From Acanthaster planci (Eukaryota > Echinodermata > Asteroidea > Valvatida > Acanthasteridae), in assembly GCF_001949145.1 (NCBI RefSeq), contig NW_019091695.1, positions 93,355 through 140,109 of the forward strand: DNA of 46,755 bases, read 5' to 3'. The notes under the pieces were generated by a model. It saw nothing but the letters and a program-made list of their open reading frames with translations. It made no database searches and was not told where the DNA came from. Positions 22,525 through 32,806 of this stretch are shown one piece after another; position 1 is the stretch's first letter; each line of letters begins with the position of its first letter. The position numbers and the translations under genes are program-made.

Positions 22525-22945
22525 TTTCTTTTCCATGTTCAAATTGATTTAATAGCACCTAGTCAGTTTCCCTAAATGATTAGTGTTTCCATCTCAACGA
22601 AAATTCGGTGCTCCCCAAATTATTGTGAAAATACGTCACGGAATACAACATCTTTTCATGGATTTGCAAAAATTAGATTAACAGGCAGAGACAATGTAGC
22701 ACAGGACAAGTGCATGCAGTTGTGTGAACCTGTACATGTGTACAAGTTATATGTTCACTGTCAGTTTCAAAACTACACTGCATTTGTAATGTGGGTTTTG
22801 CACATTGTAGTGTTTCTTTGTCTTAAATTTGTAAAGTCAGGTAATGCAAAATATGCGATGTGATTGGCTACTTTTTATAAACAGCGACAGGTCAATTGGT
22901 ATGAAGCTGATGGACGGAATTGAGTAGTGATGGTATATTATACAA
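22525..22945. other. unassigned intronic stretch
   Basis: One open frame of 95 codons (22576-22863, +) has no recognisable motif and is probably chance. Confidence 0.3.
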
Positions 22946-23086
22946 ATATGGACTGGCAATGAGGTTAATAGTGGACGTATATGCAACCTGAGGGACTGTG
23001 AGTGACCAGAAGAGTGACCCTCTTCTGGTCACAGGCCCGAAGGATGCATATACGTCCACTATTGACCAAATTAGGCAGTCCATATG
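22946..23086. mobile_element. palindromic MITE, copy 2
   Basis: Nearly perfect hairpin: ATATGGACTGGC and TAATAGTGGACGTATATGCA on the left, TGCATATACGTCCACTATTG and GGCAGTCCATAT on the right, centred on CAGAAGAGTGACCCTCTTCTG. Confidence 0.85.
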
Positions 23087-23159
23087 TGTTTTAGAGTCAA
23101 TCGGGGACCTTTATGTCCTCTATTGTTCAGGGTCCCCAATTGAATGCAGAAACAAACTG

Positions 23160-23400
23160 ATACACCCCCACACCCTCCAACACCACCCCCTTCCTTAACC
23201 ATCATCATTGCCATTGCCACCCCCACACCACCCCTACCCATGCCCATCCCCACCCATACAAACATCCCCAATTAACCATAACCCCAAACTTCAAAGAAAA
23301 ACTTTAAAGAAAAAGCAGACGGCTGGATGGACGGACATACGGCCCCGACAGCCCGACGGACGGACGGACAGTGGGACGGACATCAGTATTACATAGGCTT
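23160..23400. repeat. C-rich run followed by GGAC-type simple repeat
   Basis: 23160-23290 is almost free of G on the plus strand (CACCCCCACACC-like), so the minus strand is G-rich. 23315-23385 has repeated GGACGGAC. Such runs often mark the 3' tail of a SINE or LINE in this kind of genome (inference). Confidence 0.7.
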
Positions 23401-24341
23401 GCATCTGCTTCACAGCTCGCCAAAAACAAATGTATTTGACACAGGTGTATGTATGTTTCCAGTGTGGCTGATCGATCCATACAAATTCTCACCACTAACT
23501 GACATATACAGTAAACGAGTTTCCCACTGTTTGGACAAGCTTTACATTGGTACATTGGTTTGCCTTTCATCAAAATGGATTTTAAGTTGTGGTATGATGC
23601 ACAAAATCAACAACTAATTTCAGTAAAGGTTCAGCTCACAGACAACTTCATAAGTGATCGATGGCTTTAGTGGCCCTTGGTCCCCTACGTGGTTGCATGC
23701 AATTCGAAAGAATCCTCACAGGTTTGGTGGTTCATTTGTCTAACTCGTCGAATTTTCTGAGGTTTTGGTGATGATATCCTTCAATTGTTTCCAAAATACA
23801 ACTTTTTTAAAGTGGATCATTACTGGTTTTTATCAAATGGGAACACAACCTGCAGTTCTATTTTGGTTGTAAGTAACAGTTGCAATAAAATGCCAGATCT
23901 TAATCAGGAATCGAAATATCCACTGGACTGGACCGAGTCAAGTGGTTTGAATGTCAGTCTTCAAAATTTTTCAGGAAACTAGTCTGGTGGTCTGGTGATC
24001 TTTTTCACACATCGGGTAAATGCCACATCACTAAAAGTCCTTTTGTTTTCCTAAATGCAGCAAAACGAAATGTCTCAATTTCTGGAATGCCCACTTTGTG
24101 GGCGTGAATTTAAAAACAGTAATTTCTAACCTCTCCCTAACAAAGTCTGCAAAAGGAAAATACAAATTGGAACTGCACCTTCACTAGTAAAAACTCTTAT
24201 TTTTGTTCTGTTGAGACAATTGTTAAGTACATGTATACATGTACATGTAAAAGACATTTTCACATTTGAAGAACAAAGTTGCCTTGTAAGCTTTTTATTT
24301 TGCCACAATGATATCAATAAACAGTGGCAAAGACTGACTTC
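23401..24341. other. unassigned intronic stretch
   Basis: No coding or terminal repeats recognised. A TACATGTA cluster lies at 24230-24250. Confidence 0.35.
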
Positions 24342-24343
24342 TA

Positions 24344-25563
24344 CCGGTTTCACACAGTGCTCTTACCTGGGTAATGTCGAACGAAAAAATTAACCCCAAG
24401 ATCACCCGGGTATCTTGGAGCGTTCGCACAACTCTTCTCGGAGTTAGATATTCTCCAGGTTAACTGCCTCAAAACATTTAAACTGGGTAATTTCTAACCC
24501 TGCTCTGGAGGTGGGTTAACCCACCAATCTCGGGGTTAACAACGGCCTTGATACGATTCTCCGGGTTGACTTTGAATGTGTGAACGCTCGCCTAATAATC
24601 CAACCTGGGTATGTTCGCCCCTGGTTTGTCGAGCTGTCTGCGTACTCTCTGATCTGCACTAAAGATCATATAACGCTGCACGGCATGATGTTATGTCTCA
24701 ACGCGCCAATTGGGATGCAATGACGTAACTATCTTCCATAGCAGGTACCCTTTTGCAGCGGGTTTACGTCCGTCTGGTAATTTGTGTTATTTGTTTACCG
24801 CACAATAAATTGCAGGGCACCAGTCTTGACCGCAACGATAATGTGTACATGATATATCGGGTGCATTCCACCAAATCCTTGCATTTCTGCACGCAAGCTC
24901 ATTAATATTCTGTGATCCCACGGAATTTTTACAATAAGATAGGCCATAATCAGGAGGCAGCATAGAAATATTTCAATAAATCCTGAATTTGGGACTGATA
25001 GTTGCCAGTTCGGGGCATTTCTTTCACAAAAAGCCCCAAATTGTGGACCTATTTTGGATAGCGGCAGGAGGTTACATTCAGAAATGAGCGCTTAGTTTTA
25101 CTGCTATTTGGGGGTATCTTCGTTCAAAGGCAAATAAAAACAAATTTCATGGCTAACTTCCATAAAATTAAAACGAAAAGTGATCTTCTGGCCATAATCT
25201 TGAATTTCCAGTGAAAAAAACGGACGCCAACCTCTGCACGAGAGTCAACAGGCAGCACTACTTTGGTCCGATTTTGCACTGTTTTCTATGGGCACGTATT
25301 TGGTGAAGTGCAATTCCAAGTGACTGAGTGCAATGCATTGTGGGAGGGCAAAGGTCAAGCGATGCTATTCTCCGGTTTCGCGTTTGCAATCGCTGTGTGA
25401 AAGCTGCCGATCATTTACCTGGGTACGCACCAAAGCGGGTAAGATGAATTGCGGAGTTAAGCATGTTGTGTGAAACCAATTCTCCGGGTTATTTTTTACG
25501 CGGGTGTGGACAACTACCCGGGTAATTATGTACCCGGGTAATAAGAGCACTGTGTGAAACCAG
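24344..25563. mobile_element. 1.2-kb DNA transposon with TA target duplication
   Basis: GGTTTCACACAGTGCTCTTA (24346-24365) is repeated exactly in inverted orientation at 25542-25561. TA flanks both tips (24342-24343 and 25564-25565). The interior repeats CCCGGGTAA/TTACCTGGG and GGGTTAAC many times near both ends. No transposase; the 140-codon minus frame at 25365-25787 crosses the right end and is a shadow. TA duplication fits Tc1/mariner-like or ISL2EU-like elements (inference). Confidence 0.85.
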
Positions 25564-25565
25564 TA

Positions 25566-26079
25566 TTTATTGTTTTCATCAGGAAATTTGGGGTTTAAGT
25601 GGGCAAAAAGGGTGTGACTGCACAATACCCTGTTGTACACATCAATGCACCTGGCACCTGATTGAGGGTTGGGGTAATTGCAACTGGGCCAAAACAAGAC
25701 CTGCATCAGAAGAATGCATTTTTCAGCACCATAAACCTTTTCGAAATTCAAAACTTGGTACATGTACATGTATATGTATAGAGACATGCTTTAGTGCACC
25801 ATCTTTGGTGTGGAGAAAAATGAACATCCCAGGCTGAAACGTCACCACCATTAAGGCAAAAACCCGTTTTTCACAATAGCCCATTGTGCATAATTTTCTT
25901 GGCTTTTCCGGATGTTGTGGAAAAGCCTTCCTTTTTGTTCACATTTTGTTTTTTTCTTCTTAATGACAGTGTACATGTTCTTTCTAGGTTCCACTTTTGC
26001 CATTAAACTTTGTTGTACAATGTACATCATTCAAAGTTGGCACAGTGACAGTTCTCAAAGCGTAGATGTATGCATTTTT
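25566..26079. other. unassigned intronic stretch
   Basis: Nothing recognised apart from a double TACATGTA at about 25758. Confidence 0.35.
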
Positions 26080-26480
26080 CAAAGCATATATCTACAAAAC
26101 GGTCACTTCGATTGGATTGAAACTTGGTATGTGGTTGGACTGGGATGTGTTATAGATAAAAATTGAGGTAACATCATCACGACAACATCGTGCAATTTCC
26201 TATGTAATTTTGAAATTTTGGTTACTTTTACACTGTCTCACTAATGAAATATGATGAATTCAAAATTCCTTTTGTAATACCCAATACGCACATGCATGCG
26301 CACAAAATGTGGAAAAATGCACGACTCATGATCATCGATGACGTCATTAAAAGTGCCATTTTTTAAAACAAACATTAGACAATGTTCGATTGTCATGAAA
26401 CTTGGTGGGTAAGTAGATGACAATCGGTTGACTTTTTATGATTTTTTCAAAATTACTCAAAATTTGTGAAGTTCTGTGAG
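26080..26480 (+). repeat. diverged copy of the 292-bp repeat family
   Basis: Shares ATTGAAACTTGGTATGT-like and GGGATGTGTTATAGAT words with 4207-5040 and carries TGACGTCA at 26338-26347. The rest resembles the 42-kb repeat family. Confidence 0.55.
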
Positions 26481-27007
26481 TACTTGCTACTCTCGTGATT
26501 TATTATTAAATTTTTAATATTTAAAACCCCACTGACTTTGAACACAAACCCTAATTAGCATAAACCCTGACAGTTTGAGGGCACTAACGAGTATAATATT
26601 TAATTCAAAAAGTTAGAGTGGCCTGATATTTCGTCTTGAGGCCAACACTTATACAGAGGCTAATGACAAGAAGACAAGAAACAAATGTTTAAATACCAAG
26701 AGACAGTCAAAGGGGACAAAGAAATTGATAGAAATGCGGAAAATCCCCATGTCCTGTTGCAGAAAGGCATAGCAGCTCTAGTTTTACCATAGGTCTTGTG
26801 AACTACTTTGAGGTCTAGTGGCATGCTACATGTATGTTACTAGCCCAGCTGTCTTATTGATTTTTACTTGAAATCAAACCCCTGTTGAATTACTTTTTCT
26901 CAGATCAAGCAAGAATGTAGCTCTACATGTTAAATATACATACATTATGAATACCAAATGCAATCCAAAGTGATATTCAAGAGAAATATAGGAATTCCAA
27001 CATTTAC

Positions 27008-27095
27008 CTGCACACAAAACTACGTGAGTAGTCAGTTCATCAATTGTTGACCCATACAGGAAGCCGTTTGTATTGGCAAAGACCTTCAATCTATC
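27008..27095 (-). CDS. BARD1: BARD1-like gene exon: first half of BRCT1
   Basis: Minus-strand exon of 88 nt with acceptor GGTATTCAG and donor GTAAATG. In phase 0 it encodes DRLKVFANTNGFLYGST, IDELTTHVVLCA and one base of the next codon. T-H-V-V is the conserved BRCT strand, also seen in BRCA1 (T-T-H-V-V) and BARD1 (V-T-H-V-V). Length and residue spacing up to it match the two human proteins as I recall them. It joins the exon at 27219-27269 upstream and the exon at 20332-20409 downstream across a 6.6-kb intron rich in MITEs. Confidence 0.88.
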
Positions 27096-27218
27096 CTGAA
27101 TACCAAACAACCAAATATCAGAATCATGAAAACATCCAAATAAAACATGCGTGCATTAATACATTGGTTTCAAACCGTTTAAAACCATATCCATATTTTA
27201 CATTTAATACAAACTCAC

Positions 27219-27269
27219 ACGTTGGCGTCTGTTTAGACCAGATGAAACCAGTGATGTGTATGTTCCTCC
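27219..27269 (-). CDS. BARD1: BARD1-like gene exon: BRCT1 start with phosphate-pocket Ser-Gly
   Basis: Minus-strand exon of 51 nt, acceptor TTTTCATTTCAG and donor GTGAGT, phase 0 at both ends, encoding GGTYTSLVSSGLNRRQR. L-V-S-S-G-L corresponds to the first BRCT strand; its Ser-Gly pair is the phosphate-binding S-G of the BRCA1/BARD1 pocket. Joined to the next exon it gives GL plus 13 residues to the conserved F-A, the same spacing as in human BRCA1. The donor could alternatively be one codon earlier (GTGTGAG), but only the chosen site keeps phase 0. Confidence 0.82.
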
Positions 27270-27809
27270 CTGAAATGAAAATAAGACATAACCAAAAAAA
27301 GCCCAAATTGCACCTGCATGTTTAAACTGAATTATGGGTATCAACTTGCAACAGGGCAACATGTACATACATGTATACAGTGTAGGAATATTTCTGCCCA
27401 AATCGATATTTAGCCACATGTCAACATCCTGGGTACTTAAAATATAAAGCATTAATGTTCCAATTTTTGGACAAAAAAGGAACAAAACAATAGCTAGTCT
27501 TAAGTGGGCATGGTGGACTTATGCAACTATATAGTTGCCAATACATGTACATGTACATGTATTATAAAACAAAAAAGGTACACTGTACCAGTATCCACTT
27601 CAGCGAAGAGTCAATGAGTTGGTAAAAAAACATAAGTTATAGTCTACCATTGACATTGTGCATGTAGACCTACACAAAATTTTAATGTGTATTTGAGTGT
27701 TAATCATAGTCCAGTATGTTCTTTATTGAACTTGGCACAGGCATGAAGTAACAAAAATTGGTGGACATGAAAGGTGTTTTGAAGTCTTATTTCATGTAAT
27801 GAAAGAAAC

Positions 27810-27857
27810 CTCTGATGTTGGTGGGGTTCTGTTTGACATCTCTTCTCCATCAGTGTC
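27810..27857 (-). CDS. candidate exon upstream of BRCT1
   Basis: Minus-strand 48-nt open segment DTDGEEMSNRTPPTSE between a good acceptor (TTTTAGCTTAG) and a weak donor (GTTTCT); a stop follows five codons later. It is phase 0 on both sides, so it would fit the exon at 27219-27269. The acidic, Pro/Thr-rich composition suits the disordered linker before BRCT domains. Supported only by splice sites and phase. Confidence 0.3.
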
Positions 27858-28079
27858 CTAAGCTAAAATTAACAAGAATTTAGAGGCAAAACTGATTATC
27901 AGAAGAATTTTTGGCACCCAGAGCAGATGTAATATATATTTTCCACTTAAGACACAAATATTACTTCCTGCACATGTAACTTTTTATGGCTGCTGGGCAC
28001 AATGCACACAGCACATTCTGACATTTCTAATGTTGTTTGAAATAAATCAACCATCACTTGTCAAACTTGTCACAAACTA

Positions 28080-28440
28080 ATGTACAAATACAGTCCACTC
28101 TCCTTATTACAAGGTCCCTGGGACATGGCTGGAACGCATAGGCCACATGCTCTTGTTCATGTTCACGGCAATGAATTTTTATCAAAAAAAGTTTGATGAT
28201 GTTTTCCATGCAATTATTATGTACATACATAATAAATAAAGTCACAAAAGTACGTAAGAGTAAACCTTGTATGATAATCGACAAGAAAACAAAACAAAGT
28301 GGCCGACCTTTAACCAAACAATGGGGTGTTCTGATCAGAAAAACTCAGAACTATTTGAGAATGATAATTATTTCGCATACAGTACCGCTCACCGTTAATA
28401 TGCCCCGACCGGGGACAATTAATCCCATCGTGAATATGCA
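28080..28440. mobile_element. possible pogo-like ends
   Basis: CAGTCCACTCTCCTTATTAC (28092) and CAGTACCGCTCACCGTTAAT (28380) resemble the style of pogo-type tips but do not form a convincing inverted pair. Confidence 0.2.
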
Positions 28441-28546
28441 CAGTGAACGTCCTCTGCTTAAGAATGATTTAGACCATAAAAGACTCTGGAATTAGGTACC
28501 AAGTCTTTACGCGATTGAGTGCCATGGTGCATGTTGTGATGTTTAC

Positions 28547-28708
28547 CTTGAATGGTCGAGCAGTGGCGTGTTTTATGGCGGATGGAGGCCGCTTCTTATC
28601 TGAGCTTAAAAGCTTTGTCAACTGACTTGTGCTGATAAAGTGGCTCCAATTGGAACGACCGCGTAGCCCAGAAGCGCTTTGAAGGTTGCCGTCAAGCAAT
28701 GTATGCAT
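28547..28708 (-). CDS. candidate 5' exon of the BARD1-like gene
   Basis: Minus-strand open segment of 54 codons from an ATG (28708) to a CAAG/GTAAAC donor, phase 0 at the end. It encodes a basic, Ser-rich peptide including RGRSNWSHFISTSQL and KKRPPSAIKHATARPFK. If spliced, an acceptor at GCAAG (exon start 28726) gives 60 codons in phase 0. It has more CpG than its surroundings. No domain recognised; neither RING nor ankyrin motifs are present. Its relation to the BRCT exons rests on strand, order and phase only. Confidence 0.35.
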
Positions 28709-28726
28709 GGAGTGAGTGGGGTTTTG

Positions 28727-30628
28727 CTTGCAAATTTAACTGACTGAACAGAAGACGTGCATTTTCATCAAATGCAATTTGAGTGTACTACTAGTCATCT
28801 CAAACAAACGATGGTAACATTGTATTAAAAGGAAATTACCAAAATTACCCTATTCCCACAAAACGTGGACTTTACAGACGAGCATTGTATTTCAGCCAAA
28901 ACCATACACCGTCCCATTCCCCCGCCCTATAATGTAAGCGTCAAACCAACCTTGTTGTCCAATTACAAAGCTGGTTTCAAAAATTCTTCATTGCCATTGA
29001 TTTTTAAGCTGCGACTTCGTCCAGAGCACCGCCAAATTATCCACCAGCCACCCCAGCAACCAGATTATCGTCCAATGCCGATTTCCAGTTTTAGAAGTCT
29101 TCACTGTCATTGGTTTCATTCATAGAGCATGCCGTCGTCAGTGAACGTAACACCCTATAGCTGCACATGTTTTCAATGACAGGAGATCACCTTCCAATCC
29201 CGAAACCCAGTTCTACAAGACTTCATGAGGCAAAGGCGGCAAACTCATAACTTCCTCTGGCCGTAATCTCCAAAAAAGATATACATTATATTACAATTGA
29301 GGGTCTGCGTCAATCAACAAAGCTCTACCCAAGAATAAATTAGAGAGGACAGGTAATTTTTTTGCCCTAGGTGAATTTATTTGCCTCTTGGTCTCTAACC
29401 CTAACTCGTCTATTAAGAAATCTTTTCCATCCTCCATGCTCTACACAAGTTCATGTCTGAAAAACATGATATATCATTTTCCCCAATAAATATCCCGGTG
29501 ACTTCATTAATACTTCTAAACATTGGGGCTAGTTGTCTAGATGAAGTAAATGATGAAATGAAAATAGTCTATTATGATGATAAGATAAAGAGATTATTGC
29601 ATCACCGAAGAAAAAACTGGAAGCACCATTACGTACCCGTACGTAGATAGCCCAATCGGCAGCGGCAAATCCTCATTGACTTGAGGAGACAACCGACTGG
29701 CAGGCCGACCGACAGCAACGTCTCAGTACACCCAAACACTCTTTACTTAAATCCATCAAGCTCTGTACACCAGTCCTTCATTTCTAGAAAATCAAGGAGA
29801 GCTATAAATTGCTCTCCTCAAATTTCCCAGGAGAGCAAATCGCTCTCCTTAAAATAAACGTACCATTTAAGTACAAAAACGGAGTAAATTGAAATGATAG
29901 TCCACTTGCTGATACCATTTGTTTTCATGGTTATCTTCTGTCTTAATAACCAGTTCACAGGGCAACTTTGACTAGTTTTATATAAAATTAGGCATAAATT
30001 ACATGTACTTTGTTTAAAACATAATTTGGTTTCTGTTTAATTTTCCATATAAGCGTTTCCAGTAAAAAGAATGCCCCTAATATAAATTTATTTATCTGAC
30101 AAGTTTCTTCCTGTTTTGTTTTACTAGTGTTCACTTAGGCAATAAATGATAGGGCCGAAATAAATAATATTTCTGTTTCCGGTAACATCCAGCTGACAAA
30201 ATGGGATGAAAGGAAGGCCAAAAAATTAGTTTTGAAAAAACTTTACTAAAGTTTAGTGGTAAGTAAAAAAAGTCGGAAAAAACTTTTTATTTTATTTAAA
30301 TTTCCAAGATTTTGACAGAGGCGGGTGCGGTAAGGGCAAAAATAAATTTTATTTTTTTGTCAATTTTCGGGAGCGGCGGGTTTGCTAACCAAGCAATAAA
30401 AAAATGTTTGGGTAATTCGGCCGAAAAATTATTTTCCGGTTACCTGACTGACTCTATTTTTAAAGTCACGAGCCTTACATATTTATTGTCAATTTCCCCG
30501 CCTCCCCCCCCAAAAAATATGATAACTATAAATATAAAATATATTGCTGTCTTTCTGTCTTCACCAAAAAACTCTCAGCAACCCTTTTTCATAAAGAAAT
30601 GCTTGTATTTATTTGTTTTCTAACTTAC
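28727..30628. other. unassigned stretch, no RING or ankyrin exon seen
   Basis: I looked here on the minus strand for the zinc-binding and ankyrin exons expected in a full BARD1 and saw none. Plus-strand frames at 28865-29125 and 29453-29650 lack known motifs. Contains the hairpin pair at 29795-29849 and AT-rich sequence at 30170-30480. Confidence 0.4.
29795..29849. repeat. two tandem hairpins AGGAGAGC/GCTCTCCT
   Basis: Perfect 8-bp stems: AGGAGAGC (29795-29802) with GCTCTCCT (29811-29818), loop 8; and 29829-29836 with 29842-29849, loop 5. Confidence 0.9.
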
Positions 30629-30658
30629 ATGCGCTAATTGTTCAAAAGAAACCTCCAT
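30629..30658 (-). CDS. candidate first coding exon
   Basis: ATG in good context (AAAACAATGG) followed by ten codons, MEVSFEQLAH, then a consensus GTAAGT donor, phase 0. It lies about 125 nt downstream of a TATA box on the same strand. It could be the first coding exon of the BARD1-like gene or of an unrelated transcript. Confidence 0.35.
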
Positions 30659-30739
30659 TGTTTTACAAATTTGCTTTGCCGGCCGAATCGCGATAACAAC
30701 TTCAATAATAACTACGTGTGTATTATCAGGCTAACTCAA

Positions 30740-30790
30740 TGCAGTGATGACTGGTTCCCGGCGCCGCGCCGCGCCGCACATTTTATATGA
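30740..30790 (-). promoter_or_regulatory. TATA promoter candidate with CpG-rich core
   Basis: On the minus strand TATAAAA (30787-30781) is followed by a GC block (GCGGCGCGGCGCGGCGCCGG) and, about 30 nt downstream, CCAGTCATCAC as a possible start site. The same block is bracketed by TGACTGGT/ACCAGTCA, so a small foldback is the alternative reading. Confidence 0.35.
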
Positions 30791-30799
30791 AAATGCGGT

Positions 30800-32209
30800 T
30801 ACCAGTCAGTGCATGGCTGTTCACATGGCTCGGCCTAGGCAGGCCGCTCTATGCTATCAACTGGTCAGATTCGACATCGTAAAAATACCTACATGGTAGG
30901 CTTTTGCAGGTTAACTCCCAGAGCTTTATCTCTCTTGTCCGTGTATGTAGTTTTGGTGTTTCAGAATTCAACTTCATATCGCACTTCTTGTAATTGAAGC
31001 CTGCTTTCCCCATTATATTTCTAACGTTAAACGAGGTCTGTTATGAATAGTGCATGAATAGCGCATCATGCAAGGAGTTTTGACCAGTTTCCCATTTTGA
31101 CAAGTGTTATGCATAATGGTGCATACAACATGAATGTTTCATTATTTATCGAACGTACATGTAATATACAGACAAATATTAAGGTAGGTTTTATTCACTT
31201 TTTTGTGGCCATAAGCTTTCGTAAATCACCATAAAAGTCCTGAAAAAATTGCGACCATCATAGGCCTAATCGGGAGCAAAACCATTTTTCGGCCTTACAA
31301 TGGAACACCCACCATGTTCAACCACCATCGATTAAAAAAAAAATGTACATGTGATATAGCTCTTCAAATCTGAACTTTTATCCAACAATTTCACTCTGAA
31401 ACTGAAAGCCGCTAGAAACTGAATTCAAGATCAGTAAAAGGAAGTCATCGCGAACTAACTGGAGACGCACACTGCGTTGTTTTTGTCATAAAATCAACTC
31501 ATCAACTGATGTTTATTGCTTACCGCGGATCGTGATTTGTTTACGGTGAGTGGTACTGTACATACTAGCCTTATGACTGAGAACGTACTCCTGTGCCTCT
31601 GTGTTCAAACACCCTTCAACTATGATTAAGAAGCCTCCAGCCATGTTTAAACAACTGTTTAACCCCTTAAGTGCAGGGAGACGTCATATGATGGAATGAA
31701 CAGGCAATACACCCGCTTGCATCACATCCCGCGCTTCCTGTATATACGCTGTTTTACAGGGTTAGTTTGATAGCACGGGTTTTTGATAGCAGGGCAAAGT
31801 TTGGCGAATCTTCTGCCCTCTTTGTGAGCCAAAAACCCCATTGTTATTGACTGAATAGGCTCTTTGCTCAGCAATATTCAGTGAATGGGATTATGCAGCT
31901 CTGCTCACACATGGTACATGTGCATGTCTGTTAGCTATATGCATACATGTGTTACCGTACGTACACGTATATTGTATGTGTACATGTATATCGAGTCAGG
32001 GTGCACTCACAATCTATGCTGCCGTGCCGCACGGGCGCTCTATGCTTATTACCGCAAAGTGGTACGTCATCAAAAATGCTTTCTGTCACCAATGGGTTAA
32101 ACACATCCATGTAAAAGGCTTGCCACCAATAGCTATAGCGAAAATCCCTCTGCATTTCTGAATGTACACGGCTGTCAACATTACTAAACGTGAATTACAA
32201 TACTCTTAC
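30800..32209. other. unassigned stretch
   Basis: No confident exon downstream of the repeat exon at 32210-32806. An open minus frame at 31952-32155 has no known motif. TACATGTA-rich. Confidence 0.35.
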
Positions 32210-32806
32210 CATTTGTCTAGGATGGGTTGTCTGAGCTGGCAGGGTCGCCCGAGCTGGAAGGGTCGCTACAGCCCGCACCGTCGACTCGGCGTGCAGGGTC
32301 GTCTCAGCTGGCACAGTCGTTTCAGCTGGCAGGGTCGCCTTAGGCGACATGGTCGTCTCACCCAATATGGTTGTCTCAGCCGGCACTGTCTCCAGCACAG
32401 TTGCCTCAACTGGCACGGTCATCTCAGTTGACACGGTCACCTCAGTCAGCATGGTCGTCTCAACCGGCATGGTCAGCTCAGTCGGCACTGTTGTCTCAGT
32501 CGGCACTCTTGTATCAGCCAGCACTGTCGACTCAGCTGGCATGGTCACTTCAGTCAGCATGGTCGTCTCAACGGGCATGGTTAGCTCAGTCGGCACTGTT
32601 GTCTCAGCCGGCATAGTCGCCTCAGCCGGCACTGTCGACTCAGCTGGCATGGTCACCTCAGTCAGCATGGTCATCTCAACCGGCATGGTCAACTCAGCTG
32701 GCACTGTTGTCTCAGCAGGCATGGTCGTCTGATCCAGCAGGATGGTCTCAGCTGGCACAATAATGGTCTTTGCTGGCCGTACCTTGTTTTTCTGTCGCTG
32801 CTTGTT
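32210..32806 (-). CDS. exon of Thr/Pro/Glu hexapeptide repeats, probable SET-gene tail
   Basis: Minus-strand exon of 597 nt (199 codons, phase 0 at both ends) between acceptor CACTACCACAG and donor GTAAGAG. After a basic start (NKQRQKNKVRPAKTI) it is nearly all six-residue units of the form T-x-x-P-x-E (TTVPAE, LTMPVE, MTMLTE, VTMPAE, STVPAE). Six units make a 36-residue (108-nt) higher-order unit repeated three times: the same phrase begins at 32461, 32569 and 32677. Low-complexity, probably disordered and a candidate for O-glycosylation or phosphorylation. It could follow the SET exon ending at 35959, which also ends in phase 0. Being a multiple of three, the repeat keeps other frames open too, so the open frame alone is weak evidence; the splice sites carry the call. 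Confidence 0.6.

Noticed and set aside
25365-25787. 140-codon minus-strand frame
   Set aside because: It runs across the right end of the TA-flanked transposon and has no motif.
17489-27269. Calling the BRCT exons BRCA1
   Set aside because: T-T-H-V-V and R-T-L-K-Y fit BRCA1, but GPRRSRL after BRCT1 and the short linker fit BARD1 better. BRCA1 remains the second choice.
32349-32732. 127-codon plus-strand frame opposite the repeat exon
   Set aside because: An 18-nt repeat keeps several frames open; splice sites support only the minus strand.
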